DNA of 64,000 bases from Planctomycetaceae bacterium. Its GTDB lineage: Bacteria > Planctomycetota > Planctomycetia > Gemmatales > Gemmataceae. The translations under genes were made by a program, and so were the position numbers. Shown here in pieces: positions 18,106 through 26,307 of the stretch; the stretch's first letter is position 1; each line of letters opens with the position of its first letter. The notes below the pieces were generated by a model. It was not told the DNA's origin. It saw nothing but the letters and a program-made list of their open reading frames with translations, and made no database searches. The DNA is taken from the NCBI GenBank assembly GCA_013823135.1, contig PNLP01000015.1:1-64000 (forward strand), written 5' to 3'.

Positions 18106-21100
18106 TTTCCGCCTCCAGGGGTAGGTTCGGCCTTGTACTTCGAGATCGCGAAATCCTTGCAGCGCTGGTTGCGGAACTGCGGGCTGGTGGCCACGAGTTC
18201 GAACAGCGTGGAGAGCTTGTAATCGTTCGCGGCCAGTTGCGATTGCATCGCGTCCAGCAGCGGTTGATCGGACAGCGTGAGCGAGCGGCCGAGGGCGTAG
18301 CCCAGGAACTTGTGCGTGAGCGTCTTCGAGAACTCCGCCTTGCGGTTCGTGGCGAGGTAGTCGCCGAACTCGGGGACGCCACGCACTTCCTTTCCGCTGG
18401 GGAGTGACACCACGTTGTCAACCGGTCGGCCCGCGAGATCCTTCGCCCGACTGCGGCCAATCGGGTCGAAGCCTTCCATCGAAAGGCCGACCGGATCGAA
18501 CCGCACGTGGCACCGGGCGCACTTCGCGTCTTCGACGTGCAGTTTCAGCAACTGCCGAATCGTCTTGCCGTTGGTGTCGGTCTCCTTCGCGGGGAGCACG
18601 GCGACATCGGCGGGCGGAGCGGGGATGTGCTCGCCCAGCACCTTGTGAACCACCCAGAAGCCGCGCTTCACGGGACTGGTTCGCTGTGGCTGCGAGTTCT
18701 TCGTGAGGAACACGGCCATGCCGAGCGCCCCGCCCCGACCCGCAGCGTGCAAGCCGGTAACCATCTCCCATTCGTCGCCCGTGCCGCGGAACGGCAGGTT
18801 GTAGTGTTGGGCGAGTTTCTTGTTCACGAATGTTGCGTCGCCATTGAGCAACTCGGTGATGGGCCGATCCTGCTGAATCAGGAACGTGAACAACCGCGTC
18901 GGCTCCTCGAACATGGCTTGCTTCAGTGCGTCGTCGAACGTGGGGAACGCCTGCCGGTTGACCGCTTCCTCGGTCATGAATGCACGGTAGCCGAGCCACT
19001 GCCCGAAGAACTCCTGTGCGAAGCGGCTCACCTTCGGATCTTTGAGCATGCGGCGAACCTGCTCACGCAGTACCTTCTCCTCGTGAAGTTTGCCGGCCTT
19101 GGCGACGGCGAGCAGTTCCGCGTCGGGTGTGCTGGACCAGATGAAGTAGCTGAGCCGCGAGGCGAGTGCGAGATCGGACAACGGTGCGACGGTATCGCCC
19201 GCTGGCGCGACATCGAGCCGGAAGCAGAAGTGCGGCGATACCAGAACGCGAACCAGCGATGCCCGCACCGCTGCATCGACTCCGTGTTCCTTGTTGTTGC
19301 ACACTTCCGTGTAGAACCGTTCGAGCTTCTGGCGTTCCGCGTCGGTCAGTGGTCGGCGGTACGCACGTTCCGCGAAGGACAGCAAGTCCTTGAGGTAGAG
19401 TGGTTCCGCACGCTTGAACGCTTCTCCCCGGTTGCGAATCCCATTGCGAATGTCGTCGAAGAAAATGCTGATCGGGTGCCTGGCGAGTTGGTCGCCGGTG
19501 AGTTTGACGTTCGATCGCTTCAGGTAGGCTTCCTTGAACCGCACCAGCGACTCGTCCGTAGCCAGGTCCGGGCTTTCTTCGCGGAATGCGTCGAAGTCCG
19601 GGTGCTTCAGGAAGTTTCGCTCGGATCGCTCGAAGAACACGAACCCGCGGAGCATCTTCTCGTCGATGCCGGTGCCGAAGTACAGTTCCGCCCACAACCC
19701 GTCGAGTTCTTGCTTCTCGGCGTCGGTGAGCACGGAGCGGCACAGCGGTTGGTCATCGCGGAAAAAACCCTCGATGAGGTGGAAACCGGCCGACAGCCCG
19801 CGAGTGGAATCGACGTACACGAAGCGGTTCGGGAACAGCTTGCAGAACGCTTCACCCGACGCCTCGTATTGCTTTGCGATCGCGTGCTTGGGGTCGATCA
19901 GGGTGCGGGCCGGTTCAGAAACCTCCGCTGGTTGGCGATCCGTGATGCGAACCGCCGCGATACCCTGTGTCGAGCCATCGAGACGGCAATCAACTGTGAG
20001 CGTGATGTTCCCCTTGCCCTTGAGTGGGAACGCCTTCGTAGGGATGTCGAACGTGAGCGTGACGGGGGCGTTCAGAATCAGGTTGTCGCCGTCGATCTTG
20101 AGCTTTGCCAGTTGCTCCGGGGCGTGATCGGCCAGCACGGCTCGCAGCGACCACTTCTTCTTGCCGTCGGTCGTCTGCTCGTTGGTCGCGAATGTGCCGT
20201 TCAGGATGAGGTTGCCATCAGCTTTGGTATCACCCGCGTCCGCAACATGCACCACCAACTTGATCGTCGGGCTTTCGGTAACCTTCTTGAACTCGACGAT
20301 GAACTTCTGGCTCCCGATCCGGCTTTTGTCGAGCGTGTCGCGTGAGGCCGCGGTACGGCGACGGCGTTCGAGGTGATCAATGGGGCCGTTGCCGGCGTTG
20401 GCCACGATGGCGGGCGTCTCGACCGGGGTCAGTTGTGCGCTCAATCGCGTGATCTCGGCTGCCAGCGATTTCACCGCGGGCACTACTTCACCTGCGGTCG
20501 GTTCGGCTGCGTTCTTCGGGGTGGGGAGTGCGTTCCAGCGTTGCCGCAACCAGCCGATGTGGAACTTGTCGGGGGTGTCGCCTTGCACCGTATCCCAGAG
20601 CGAACGCAGGTACTTCGGGCTGAGCGAGTTCTCCTTGGCCCACTGATCGAGTGTGGCGTCTTTCTTGGCTGCGGGCCGGTGTTTGAACAGCCACAACGCG
20701 GCGAGATACTTCTCGTAGTCAACCGCGTGCTGCTCGTAGAAGCGGATGATGGCCTGTTCGTAGAACTTCTGTCGGTCGGCGAAGGTGACCACGGGGTGTG
20801 GTGCGAACCGCAACCCCGACGACGTGAGGAGCGCGTGATCGCCAACCAACTCCGCGGCACCGAGATACTTCTTGAACAGGTTCGGCGACATCGTCAGGGC
20901 TTCGCCGGTATTGTTGAACCCCTCGCCCGACGCGGGATCAATCGGGAACGACTTCGCCGGCCGGATATCGGCCCCGGTCAGGTCGCGGATCGTGTAGTCG
21001 TACTCGGCGTTGCTCAATCGCCGCGGCGGCACCACTCCGGGGTCGCCGGACAGCTTGCGGGCTTCGGCGAGCAGCACCTTCTCCAGCGTTGCGAGTATCT

Positions 21101-21413
21101 CGGCTCGCAGTTCGGCCGGCGGTTGCTTCGCCTTGGCCGGGGGCATCTCTTCCTTCTTCATGAAGGTGACGACGTGCTCCCACTGTCTGAAGTCTTCGAG
21201 GATCTTGTCGGCCGATGTGAACTTCGTCAGGTTCAGTTCGCCGCCGGCTTTCTTCGCGTTGTGGCACTCGACGCAGTACGTGTTCAGGAAGGGTAGCACC
21301 TTCTCCTGAAATGGGTCGGCGGCATGAACATCCGAGGCACCGGCAAGAATCGCCAGCACGCAGAAGATGCGGGAAAACGAAGGCACGGGGCGCACTCGTG
21401 GAGCCTCGGACAT
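18102..21413 (-). CDS. Exported cytochrome-type DUF1587/1595/1592/1588/1585 protein
   Basis: An 1103-residue planctomycete multidomain protein. After a leader (to about 'GASDVHAAD') comes a PSCyt1-type heme motif, 'TYCVECHNAKKAGGEL' (CxxCH at 47-51). Then follow DUF1587 ('RRLSNAEYDYTIRDLTG'), an inserted beta-rich region, DUF1595 ('ERAYRRPLTDAERQKLERF'), DUF1592 ('LASRLSYFIWSSTPDAELL'), DUF1588 ('GFWVVHKVLGEHIPAPPADV') with a second motif 'CARCHVRFDPVG', and DUF1585 at the C-terminus. I start at the ATG at 21413, where the signal peptide begins; upstream codons to 21569 look non-coding. It is coupled to the DUF1552 gene. A periplasmic redox or polymer-processing role is inferred. Confidence 0.9.
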   Translation of the reverse strand: MSEAPRVRPVPSFSRIFCVLAILAGASDVHAADPFQEKVLPFLNTYCVECHNAKKAGGELNLTKFTSADKILEDFRQWEHVVTFMKKEEMPPAKAKQPPAELRAEILATLEKVLLAEARKLSGDPGVVPPRRLSNAEYDYTIRDLTGADIRPAKSFPIDPASGEGFNNTGEALTMSPNLFKKYLGAAELVGDHALLTSSGLRFAPHPVVTFADRQKFYEQAIIRFYEQHAVDYEKYLAALWLFKHRPAAKKDATLDQWAKENSLSPKYLRSLWDTVQGDTPDKFHIGWLRQRWNALPTPKNAAEPTAGEVVPAVKSLAAEITRLSAQLTPVETPAIVANAGNGPIDHLERRRRTAASRDTLDKSRIGSQKFIVEFKKVTESPTIKLVVHVADAGDTKADGNLILNGTFATNEQTTDGKKKWSLRAVLADHAPEQLAKLKIDGDNLILNAPVTLTFDIPTKAFPLKGKGNITLTVDCRLDGSTQGIAAVRITDRQPAEVSEPARTLIDPKHAIAKQYEASGEAFCKLFPNRFVYVDSTRGLSAGFHLIEGFFRDDQPLCRSVLTDAEKQELDGLWAELYFGTGIDEKMLRGFVFFERSERNFLKHPDFDAFREESPDLATDESLVRFKEAYLKRSNVKLTGDQLARHPISIFFDDIRNGIRNRGEAFKRAEPLYLKDLLSFAERAYRRPLTDAERQKLERFYTEVCNNKEHGVDAAVRASLVRVLVSPHFCFRLDVAPAGDTVAPLSDLALASRLSYFIWSSTPDAELLAVAKAGKLHEEKVLREQVRRMLKDPKVSRFAQEFFGQWLGYRAFMTEEAVNRQAFPTFDDALKQAMFEEPTRLFTFLIQQDRPITELLNGDATFVNKKLAQHYNLPFRGTGDEWEMVTGLHAAGRGGALGMAVFLTKNSQPQRTSPVKRGFWVVHKVLGEHIPAPPADVAVLPAKETDTNGKTIRQLLKLHVEDAKCARCHVRFDPVGLSMEGFDPIGRSRAKDLAGRPVDNVVSLPSGKEVRGVPEFGDYLATNRKAEFSKTLTHKFLGYALGRSLTLSDQPLLDAMQSQLAANDYKLSTLFELVATSPQFRNQRCKDFAISKYKAEPTPGGGK

Positions 21414-21596
21414 CGGGGGGTGCCTCACAGGAGTTCGATCGCCAGCATTCAGATCGGGCAGGTCGGCGGGGAGGGCTGTCGGCAGGGTGGCTAGCAGTCT
21501 GCACAAGCATAACCGAAGTCGCGGGCCAATGCTCGCGTGTTTTCTGGAGACCACGAAACGGCCTGACACTTCATTCTGGCCGAAGGGGGGACACCG

Positions 21597-21760
21597 TGTC
21601 CGGAATCGTTTTTCGACTCCGGAATCGTTTCATCTGTCCGGAAGAAAAACCATCAGATCGTCAGTAAAATCAGTCAATACTGCAGTTGCGACGATTTCAT
21701 CTATCACGATAACCATAACCAAGTCCGGAATCGTTCGGGCCAGTCCGGAACCAAATGCGA
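21597..21760. promoter_or_regulatory. Regulatory-looking region with TCCGGAA repeats, copy A
   Basis: The 504-bp divergent gap 21414-21917 holds a block with repeated GTCCGGAATCGTT-type words near 21599, 21619, 21636, 21723 and 21743. It also has a conserved tail, TATCACGATAACC, near 21704. The same arrangement recurs at 26094-26206 upstream of another exported-protein gene. It may control the beta-propeller gene at 21918; the rest of the gap shows nothing else. Confidence 0.5.
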
Positions 21761-21917
21761 GCAGGCTGGGTGCTTGCTGACCCACATGGCCCTGAAGCAA
21801 CGAAACCGCTTCTGGTGAATTGCATCCCCGGCACCATCTGCGATAATCCCCGGAACCCACCGCCCGGTTCCGGTGTTAAGCCGGGAGGCCTGCCTCCACT
21901 TTTCCGAGACGCTGCCA

Positions 21918-23159
21918 ATGACACGCCGAGTGCTACTTTCGTTATTCACGCTCACGCTCACCATCACGCTTTCCTCGGCTGCCGACTGGTCGCGGTTCCG
22001 CGGGCCGAACGGCTCGGGAGCCGTCGAAGGCGAGATGCCGAAACTTGACCCGAAAGCCCCGCTGTGGAAGGTCGAAATTCCGGGCAGGGGTGCCGGTTCG
22101 CCGATCATTGTCGGTGGCAAGGTTTACTTGCAAACCGCCTCAAAAGACGGCAAAACTCGCTCGCTCCTGTGCCTGAATGCCACCGATGGCAAGAAGGCCT
22201 GGTCGAAGGACTTGGTTGGCACGGAAGGTCACACTCATGCCAAGAACACGCTCGCATCCAGCACCCCGGCCTGCGATGGCAAGCAAGTGTATGCCGTGTG
22301 GTGGGACGGTTCCGGCGTTTCGCTTTACAGCTACGACCTGAGTGGTAAGGAACTGTGGCGAACATCGCTGGGCGGCTACGATAGCCAGCACGGCCCGGGT
22401 TTCTCACCCGTCGTTCATGAAGGGCTCGTGTTCGTAAACGTGGACGACGACAAGCGGGCCGAACTGGTTGCCATCGACATCAAGACCGGCGACAAGAAGT
22501 GGGTGAAGGAACGGAAGCACGTTCGCGCCTGCTACTCGTCGCCGTTCATTCTGAAACGAGACGACAAGGCTGCTCCCGAATTGATCCTCGGCACGACCAC
22601 GGCCATCACGTCTTACGAGCCAGCAACGGGGAAAGTGAACTGGAACTATGATCTCGTTTGGCCAAAGGGGAAGATGCCGTTGCGGGTGATCGCGCATCCG
22701 GTGTACGTCGGCGGGTTGCTCGTGATGACGAGCGGCGACGGCGGCGGTTCGCGGTACATGGTGGCCGTCGATCCCGAAGCGAAGTCCCCGGCGAAGATCT
22801 GGGAACTGGACAAGGAAGTGCCGTATGTCCCGTGCCTGCTGGCGAAGGGGGACCTGATCTTCTGGATCGGGGACAAGAAAGGCAGTTTCGCATGCTGTGC
22901 CGATTCGAAGACGGGTAAGGTGCTTTACAATGAGCGGTTGACGGCTATCGAGCCGTCCGCGTCCCCGGTGATGGTTGGGGATCAGATTTTGACGATCGCG
23001 GAGAACGGCGAGTTCGTCGTGTTCAAGGCCACGCCGAAGTTCGATGAGGTGGCCCGCGGGAAACTCGCGGGCGAAAAGGTGTTCGCTTCGCCTGCGGTGG
23101 CCGACGGCAAACTCTTCATTCGAGGAGAATCGCACCTGTACTGCTTCGGGAAGAAGTGA
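21918..23159 (+). CDS. Exported PQQ-like beta-propeller repeat protein
   Basis: A 413-residue protein with a signal peptide (MTRRVLLSLFTLTLTITLSS) followed by 'ADWSRFRGPNGSGAVEG', the usual opening of planctomycete PQQ-like outer-membrane/periplasmic beta-propellers. Repeats such as 'LLCLNATDGKKAWSKDL', 'LVAIDIKTGDKKWVKE' and 'SYEPATGKVNWNYD' mark individual blades. There is no evidence of a bound cofactor or dehydrogenase domain. The ATG at 21918 begins the leader; the 15 codons before it are not signal-like. It is ended by a small hairpin and converges on the isomerase gene. Confidence 0.88.
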   Translation: MTRRVLLSLFTLTLTITLSSAADWSRFRGPNGSGAVEGEMPKLDPKAPLWKVEIPGRGAGSPIIVGGKVYLQTASKDGKTRSLLCLNATDGKKAWSKDLVGTEGHTHAKNTLASSTPACDGKQVYAVWWDGSGVSLYSYDLSGKELWRTSLGGYDSQHGPGFSPVVHEGLVFVNVDDDKRAELVAIDIKTGDKKWVKERKHVRACYSSPFILKRDDKAAPELILGTTTAITSYEPATGKVNWNYDLVWPKGKMPLRVIAHPVYVGGLLVMTSGDGGGSRYMVAVDPEAKSPAKIWELDKEVPYVPCLLAKGDLIFWIGDKKGSFACCADSKTGKVLYNERLTAIEPSASPVMVGDQILTIAENGEFVVFKATPKFDEVARGKLAGEKVFASPAVADGKLFIRGESHLYCFGKK

Positions 23160-23168
23160 CAGCAGGAC

Positions 23169-23196
23169 TCGCCGCTTGCGATGCCGTAAGCGGCGA
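23169..23196. terminator. Hairpin between convergent genes
   Basis: Inverted TCGCCGCTT (23169-23177) and AAGCGGCGA (23188-23196) with a 10-base loop, between the beta-propeller and isomerase genes. It belongs to the same CGCCGCTTGCGG-type repeat class as 33983-34024. Confidence 0.5.
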
Positions 23197-23197
23197 A

Positions 23198-24028
23198 TTA
23201 CACGAGGAACTGATCCAGAAACGCCTTGGCCTTGCGGGCTGTGTTCACCGCGTCGTAGCTGTGCCGGCTCAACTCGACATAAATCCCGCCGGCGTACTCT
23301 GCTTCCCGCAAGCCTTCGAACACGTCCGCAAAATCCACCTCGCCCTCGCCGAACATCTGATGATCGTGAATGCCCGCGGTCATGTCCTCGATGTGGACGT
23401 TCCACAAAACCTGCTTCCAGTCCCTGAGGAACTTGCTGACGGGCAACTCGCGATTGCAGACGAGATGCCCCACGTCCATCGTGAGCCCGACCGAGGGGTG
23501 ATTCACCTTTTCGTAGAGTTCCGCGAACTTGTCCATGGTGTCGATGAACATGCCGGGTTCCGGCTCGAACGCGAGGGGCACGTTCCGCTCGACCGCGTAT
23601 TCGGCGAGGCGTTCGATGCGATCGACCAACCGCACCATTTGCACGCCACCGGGGGCGTTATCCGCGGCGATTCCCGACCAGAAACTGACGCAATCGGCGT
23701 TCAGGTCGGCGGCGATGTCCACGCAGCGTTTCAGGAATTCGAGTCGCTTGGCTCGTTCCTCGGGCGTCGGGCTGATGAGCGTGGGCTGGTGTTTGCGGCG
23801 TGCGTCGAGCAGGAAGCGGGCGCCGGTTTCGATGACACACCGCATGTTATGCCGGGCGAGTTGCCGGGCGAGGGAGGCCGTCTGAACCGGCAGGTCCGGG
23901 GCGAATGGGTCGAGGTGGTGAACGTCGAGGGTGAGGGCGATGCCTCTGTAGCCGAGTTCAGCGAGGATCTCGACGGCGTCTTCGAGGCGGTGGTGAGCGA
24001 ACCCGTTCGTGTTGTAACCGAGGAACAT
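23198..24028 (-). CDS. Sugar phosphate isomerase/epimerase-like TIM barrel protein
   Basis: A 276-residue AP-endonuclease-2/xylose-isomerase-type TIM barrel. Metal-binding residues appear at 'LAFEPEPGMF' (Glu), 'GLTMDVGHLV' (Asp, His), 'WNVHIEDMTAG' (His, Glu) and 'GIYVELSRH' (Glu). Such proteins isomerise or epimerise sugars or inositols; the substrate is not evident. I start at the ATG at 24028, where the first barrel strand ('MFLGYNTNGFAHHRLEDAV') begins. A GTG at 24082 overlapping the stop of the NifU-like gene would add 18 residues and couple the two genes, so that start is also possible. Confidence 0.85.
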   Translation of the reverse strand: MFLGYNTNGFAHHRLEDAVEILAELGYRGIALTLDVHHLDPFAPDLPVQTASLARQLARHNMRCVIETGARFLLDARRKHQPTLISPTPEERAKRLEFLKRCVDIAADLNADCVSFWSGIAADNAPGGVQMVRLVDRIERLAEYAVERNVPLAFEPEPGMFIDTMDKFAELYEKVNHPSVGLTMDVGHLVCNRELPVSKFLRDWKQVLWNVHIEDMTAGIHDHQMFGEGEVDFADVFEGLREAEYAGGIYVELSRHSYDAVNTARKAKAFLDQFLV

Positions 24029-24078
24029 GGTTGGCCCCGTTGAGTTTGCGTTCCCTTTCGGGTCGCTACTCAACTCTG

Positions 24079-24312
24079 TCACGGGACCATCTCAAGAATT
24101 TCCACTTCGGGCACCTTCTTCCGAAGTTCATCTTCCAAAGACGTGATAACCGTCATGATCGTTGCAGGACAACCCGCGCACACGCCCGTGAGCCGCACGG
24201 AGGCGATTCCATCGGTCACTTCCAGCACCTCGATGCCGTTGCCATCGAGCATCAGCGCCGGGGCAATGTCGTGCTTCAGGGCGTGTTCGACGCGGTCGCG
24301 TAAGTCAGTCAT
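24079..24312 (-). CDS. NifU-like Fe-S scaffold domain protein
   Basis: A 77-residue protein consisting only of the NifU C-terminal (Nfu) domain, with the cluster-binding CxxC in 'LTGVCAGCPATIMTV'. Such proteins carry and hand over Fe-S clusters. GGAGCGGG precedes the ATG at 24312. It lies between ribF and the isomerase gene on the minus strand, probably one transcript; ribF makes FAD, so the pairing with cluster assembly is a plausible cofactor link but not proven. Confidence 0.92.
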   Translation of the reverse strand: MTDLRDRVEHALKHDIAPALMLDGNGIEVLEVTDGIASVRLTGVCAGCPATIMTVITSLEDELRKKVPEVEILEMVP

Positions 24313-24327
24313 TTCCCGCTCCGTTAC

Positions 24328-24372
24328 GTTTATCGCCCGCGCTCCCCTCCGAAGACTCCGGGTCGCGGCTAA
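24328..24372. repeat. Degenerate half copy of the TAGCCGCGACCC repeat
   Basis: CGCTCCCCT, ten unrelated bases, then GGGTCGCGGCTAA matches one arm of the palindrome at 5709-5762 (reverse orientation, with an insertion). It overlaps the last codons of ribF, whose stop codon is formed within the element. Confidence 0.6.
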
Positions 24373-25295
24373 GCGAAAACACGCTTCGCCGCTTCGATGT
24401 CGCGCTTCAGTTGTTCGACCAATTCGGAGACGCCACCGAACGGCCGGGTTTCCCGCAACCGCGTCACGAACTCCACGGTCATCGGCTTGCCGTACACGTC
24501 GCCGGTGAAGCCGATCAGATGAACCTCGATCTTGCGGGCGTCTTCGCCGAAGGTCGGATTCGGGCCGACATTCGCGGCCGCTGACCACATTGTACCCTCA
24601 ACCGTCGCCCGCACCGCATACACGCCGTTGCCGGGAAGCACCGTCGGCACCTGGTCCAGGTTCGCCGTGGGGAAGCCGATCGTGCGGCCACGCTTGGCAC
24701 CGGTGACCACGGTTCCCGAAATGCGATACGGCCGGGCGAGCAGTTCCGCAGCGTGAGCCACGTTGCCGGACACAATCGCGGATCGCACGCGACTGCTCGA
24801 AACCGGCTCATCGCGGTACTTCACCTGTGGCAACTCTTCGCAGGCCAATCCTGCCGCATCGCACAGCGTGCGGAGCGTGGCGTTGGTTCCGGCGCGGTTG
24901 CGGCCGAAGCGGAAATCGTAGCCCTCGACGATTCCCTTTGCGGCGAGTTGCCGCGCGATAACGTCCTCGAAGAACGCTTCCGGGCTGAGTGCGAGCAGGG
25001 CCGGGCTGGTTTGCAGGATCACGACGTGATCGACCCCGACACCGTGGAGGAGTTCGGCACGCTGCGTCAGCGTGGTGAGCGGCGGGCGGCCCGATCCGGG
25101 GTGCAGAACCTGATGCGGGGGTGGGTCAAAGGTGATGACGACCGCGGGCCCGCCGAGCTTATCGGCGAGCTTTCGAGTCGCTGTGACGAGCGCCCGGTGC
25201 CCGAGGTGGACGCCGTCAAAGTTCCCAACGCTGACGACACCGCCAGCGAATTCCGGGGGTGGGTACGCGAACCATTCGAGCGAGACCGTTGACAT
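24369..25295 (-). CDS. ribF: Bifunctional riboflavin kinase/FMN adenylyltransferase
   Basis: A 308-residue RibF that phosphorylates riboflavin to FMN and adenylylates it to FAD. The adenylyltransferase half shows 'SVGNFDGVHLGHRALV' and 'EGYDFRFGRNRAG'; the kinase half shows 'GAKRGRTIGFPTANL' and 'GVYAVRA', with catalytic Glu in 'RKIEVHLIGF'. Length is typical. The last residues ('AKRVFA') run into a dispersed repeat arm, which supplies the stop codon. It lies upstream of the NifU-like gene on the same strand. Confidence 0.95.
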   Translation of the reverse strand: MSTVSLEWFAYPPPEFAGGVVSVGNFDGVHLGHRALVTATRKLADKLGGPAVVITFDPPPHQVLHPGSGRPPLTTLTQRAELLHGVGVDHVVILQTSPALLALSPEAFFEDVIARQLAAKGIVEGYDFRFGRNRAGTNATLRTLCDAAGLACEELPQVKYRDEPVSSSRVRSAIVSGNVAHAAELLARPYRISGTVVTGAKRGRTIGFPTANLDQVPTVLPGNGVYAVRATVEGTMWSAAANVGPNPTFGEDARKIEVHLIGFTGDVYGKPMTVEFVTRLRETRPFGGVSELVEQLKRDIEAAKRVFA

Positions 25296-25346
25296 GCCAT
25301 TATCTTGCGGCGCGTGGGTGAACCGGGAAAGGCTAACGCGTGTCTA

Positions 25347-25375
25347 TTCTCGAAGCGTCGTCGTCCCTGTACGAT
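25347..25375 (+). promoter_or_regulatory. Putative rnpB promoter
   Basis: TTCTCG at 25347-25352 and TACGAT at 25370-25375 are 17 bases apart, and the -10 ends seven bases before the predicted RNase P RNA 5' end near 25383. The -35 match is weak. Confidence 0.4.
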
Positions 25376-25414
25376 GTCGTCTCGGATCTGTCGGTCGGAC
25401 GGATGGTCGCCGCT

Positions 25415-25509
25415 TTTGGAAAGGATGAATGATGAACGATGAACGATGAATGGAAAACAAGCAGTGTCTTTGATTCATCGTTCATTGTTCATCATTCATC
25501 CTTTCCAAA
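25415..25509. repeat. Hairpin element inserted in rnpB helix P3
   Basis: Arms 25415-25451 and 25473-25509 (37 bases each) pair completely, with one G-U wobble, around a 21-base loop. The arms consist of near-heptameric units (AATGATG, AACGATG, AACGATG). The loop is the reverse complement, with two changes, of the loop of the P12 insert. Confidence 0.9.
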
Positions 25510-25630
25510 GGGGGAGGAAAGTCCGGGCTCCAAAGGGCGCGGTGGTGGATAACGTCCACCCCCGGTAACGGTTCGGGCTCCCCGGCCTGAATCGCCAGCG
25601 GGCGGGAAAGTGCAACAGAAAGTAAACCGC

Positions 25631-25729
25631 CCTTGGGGAAGGATGAATTTTGAAGGATGAAGGATGAATCAAAGACATTGTTTGTTTTCCATTCAACCTT
25701 CATCCTTCAAAATTCATCCTTCCCCAAGG
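25631..25729. repeat. Hairpin element inserted in rnpB helix P12
   Basis: Arms 25631-25669 and 25691-25729 (39 bases) pair with a single mismatch around a 21-base loop. Heptameric GAAGGAT/GAATTTT units build the arms. Loop and arm words show it is the same element as the P3 insert, in opposite orientation. Confidence 0.9.
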
Positions 25730-25995
25730 GTAAGGGTGAAACGGTGCGGGGCGAAAGCCCTTAATGTAAGAGCGCACCAGCGGCGAGGTGACTCGTCGGC
25801 TCGGTAAACCCCACCGGGAGCAAGGTCAAACAGGAGACAGGGTCGGCCCGACCCGTTACGATCTCCGGGTAGACTGCTTGATCCCACGGGCAACCGTGGG
25901 GCTAGATAAATGACCGTCGCCCGTTCGCAAGGACGGGGACAAAACCCGGCTTACAGGCCGGCCGACAGATCCGTCCGGGGATTTTCGCTTCGAAT

Positions 25996-26047
25996 AACGA
26001 CGTCAGAGGCGCATCCCGACCACGGAATGCGCCTCTGACGTCGTTTT
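25996..26047 (+). terminator. Terminator after rnpB
   Basis: A 19-bp perfect stem (25996-26014 with 26027-26045), 12-base loop, and TTTT at 26044-26047. Position and T-run fit a Rho-independent terminator for RNase P RNA. Confidence 0.75.
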
Positions 26048-26093
26048 ACTGTCGCTCCAATCATTATCATCGTTTCCACGCGATCTGCCTACC

Positions 26094-26206
26094 CATGTCT
26101 GGAACCGTTCTGGAACCGTTGACATGTCTGGAAGAAAGATTATCAGAATGTATTTAAGATCTGCTTGGTGTATCGATTGCGATGAATTACTCTCTCACGA
26201 TAATCC
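26094..26206. promoter_or_regulatory. Regulatory-looking region with TCTGGAA repeats, copy B
   Basis: Words TGTCTGGAACCGTT (26096), TTCTGGAACCGTTG (26109) and TGTCTGGAAGAA (26125), then TATCAGA, a variable spacer, and TTGCGATGAATT...TCACGATAATCC (26177-26206). Block order and spacing match 21597-21714. It lies about 100 bases before the TIGR03067-type gene at 26308. Confidence 0.5.
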
Positions 26207-26307
26207 TGGCGAGTCTACCCTGCCCACACATCCGATCGGGATTGCAGTGTAACGGAGTGCTTTGCAATACTTGTCCGGTAATCTTTGACACTGGATAAGG
26301 ATGCCCC

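Larger units (their letters stand above)
25383..25977 (+). ncRNA. rnpB: RNase P RNA with two inserted hairpin elements
   Basis: Bacterial type A RNase P RNA, the ribozyme that trims tRNA 5' ends. Conserved blocks are visible in order: GAGGAAAGTCCGGGCTCC (about 25514), ACAGAAAGTAAACCGCC (about 25616), GGTAAGGGTGAAACGGTGCG (about 25728), AAGAGCGCACCAGC (about 25768), GGTAAACCCCACCGGGAGCA (about 25803) and the closing ACAAAACCCGGCTTA (about 25939). Helix P1 pairs about 25384-25398 with 25958-25973. Two extra long hairpins are inserted: 25415-25509 replaces the P3 region and 25631-25729 extends P12. Without them the RNA would be near normal length (about 400). Ends are estimated from P1 pairing. 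Confidence 0.93.

Noticed and set aside
18507..20345. 612-codon plus-strand frame opposite the DUF1592-type gene
   Set aside because: Same reasoning: compositional shadow.
21918..23159. PQQ-dependent alcohol dehydrogenase
   Set aside because: Too short and lacking the Trp-docking and Ca-binding motifs; only generic propeller repeats are seen.
25482..25703. Small open frames across the RNase P RNA
   Set aside because: They lie wholly inside conserved rnpB sequence and the repeat hairpins.
25421..25729. Heptamer repeats as a possible CRISPR array
   Set aside because: Units are only seven bases, contiguous and mirrored in hairpin arms; no spacers and no cas genes.
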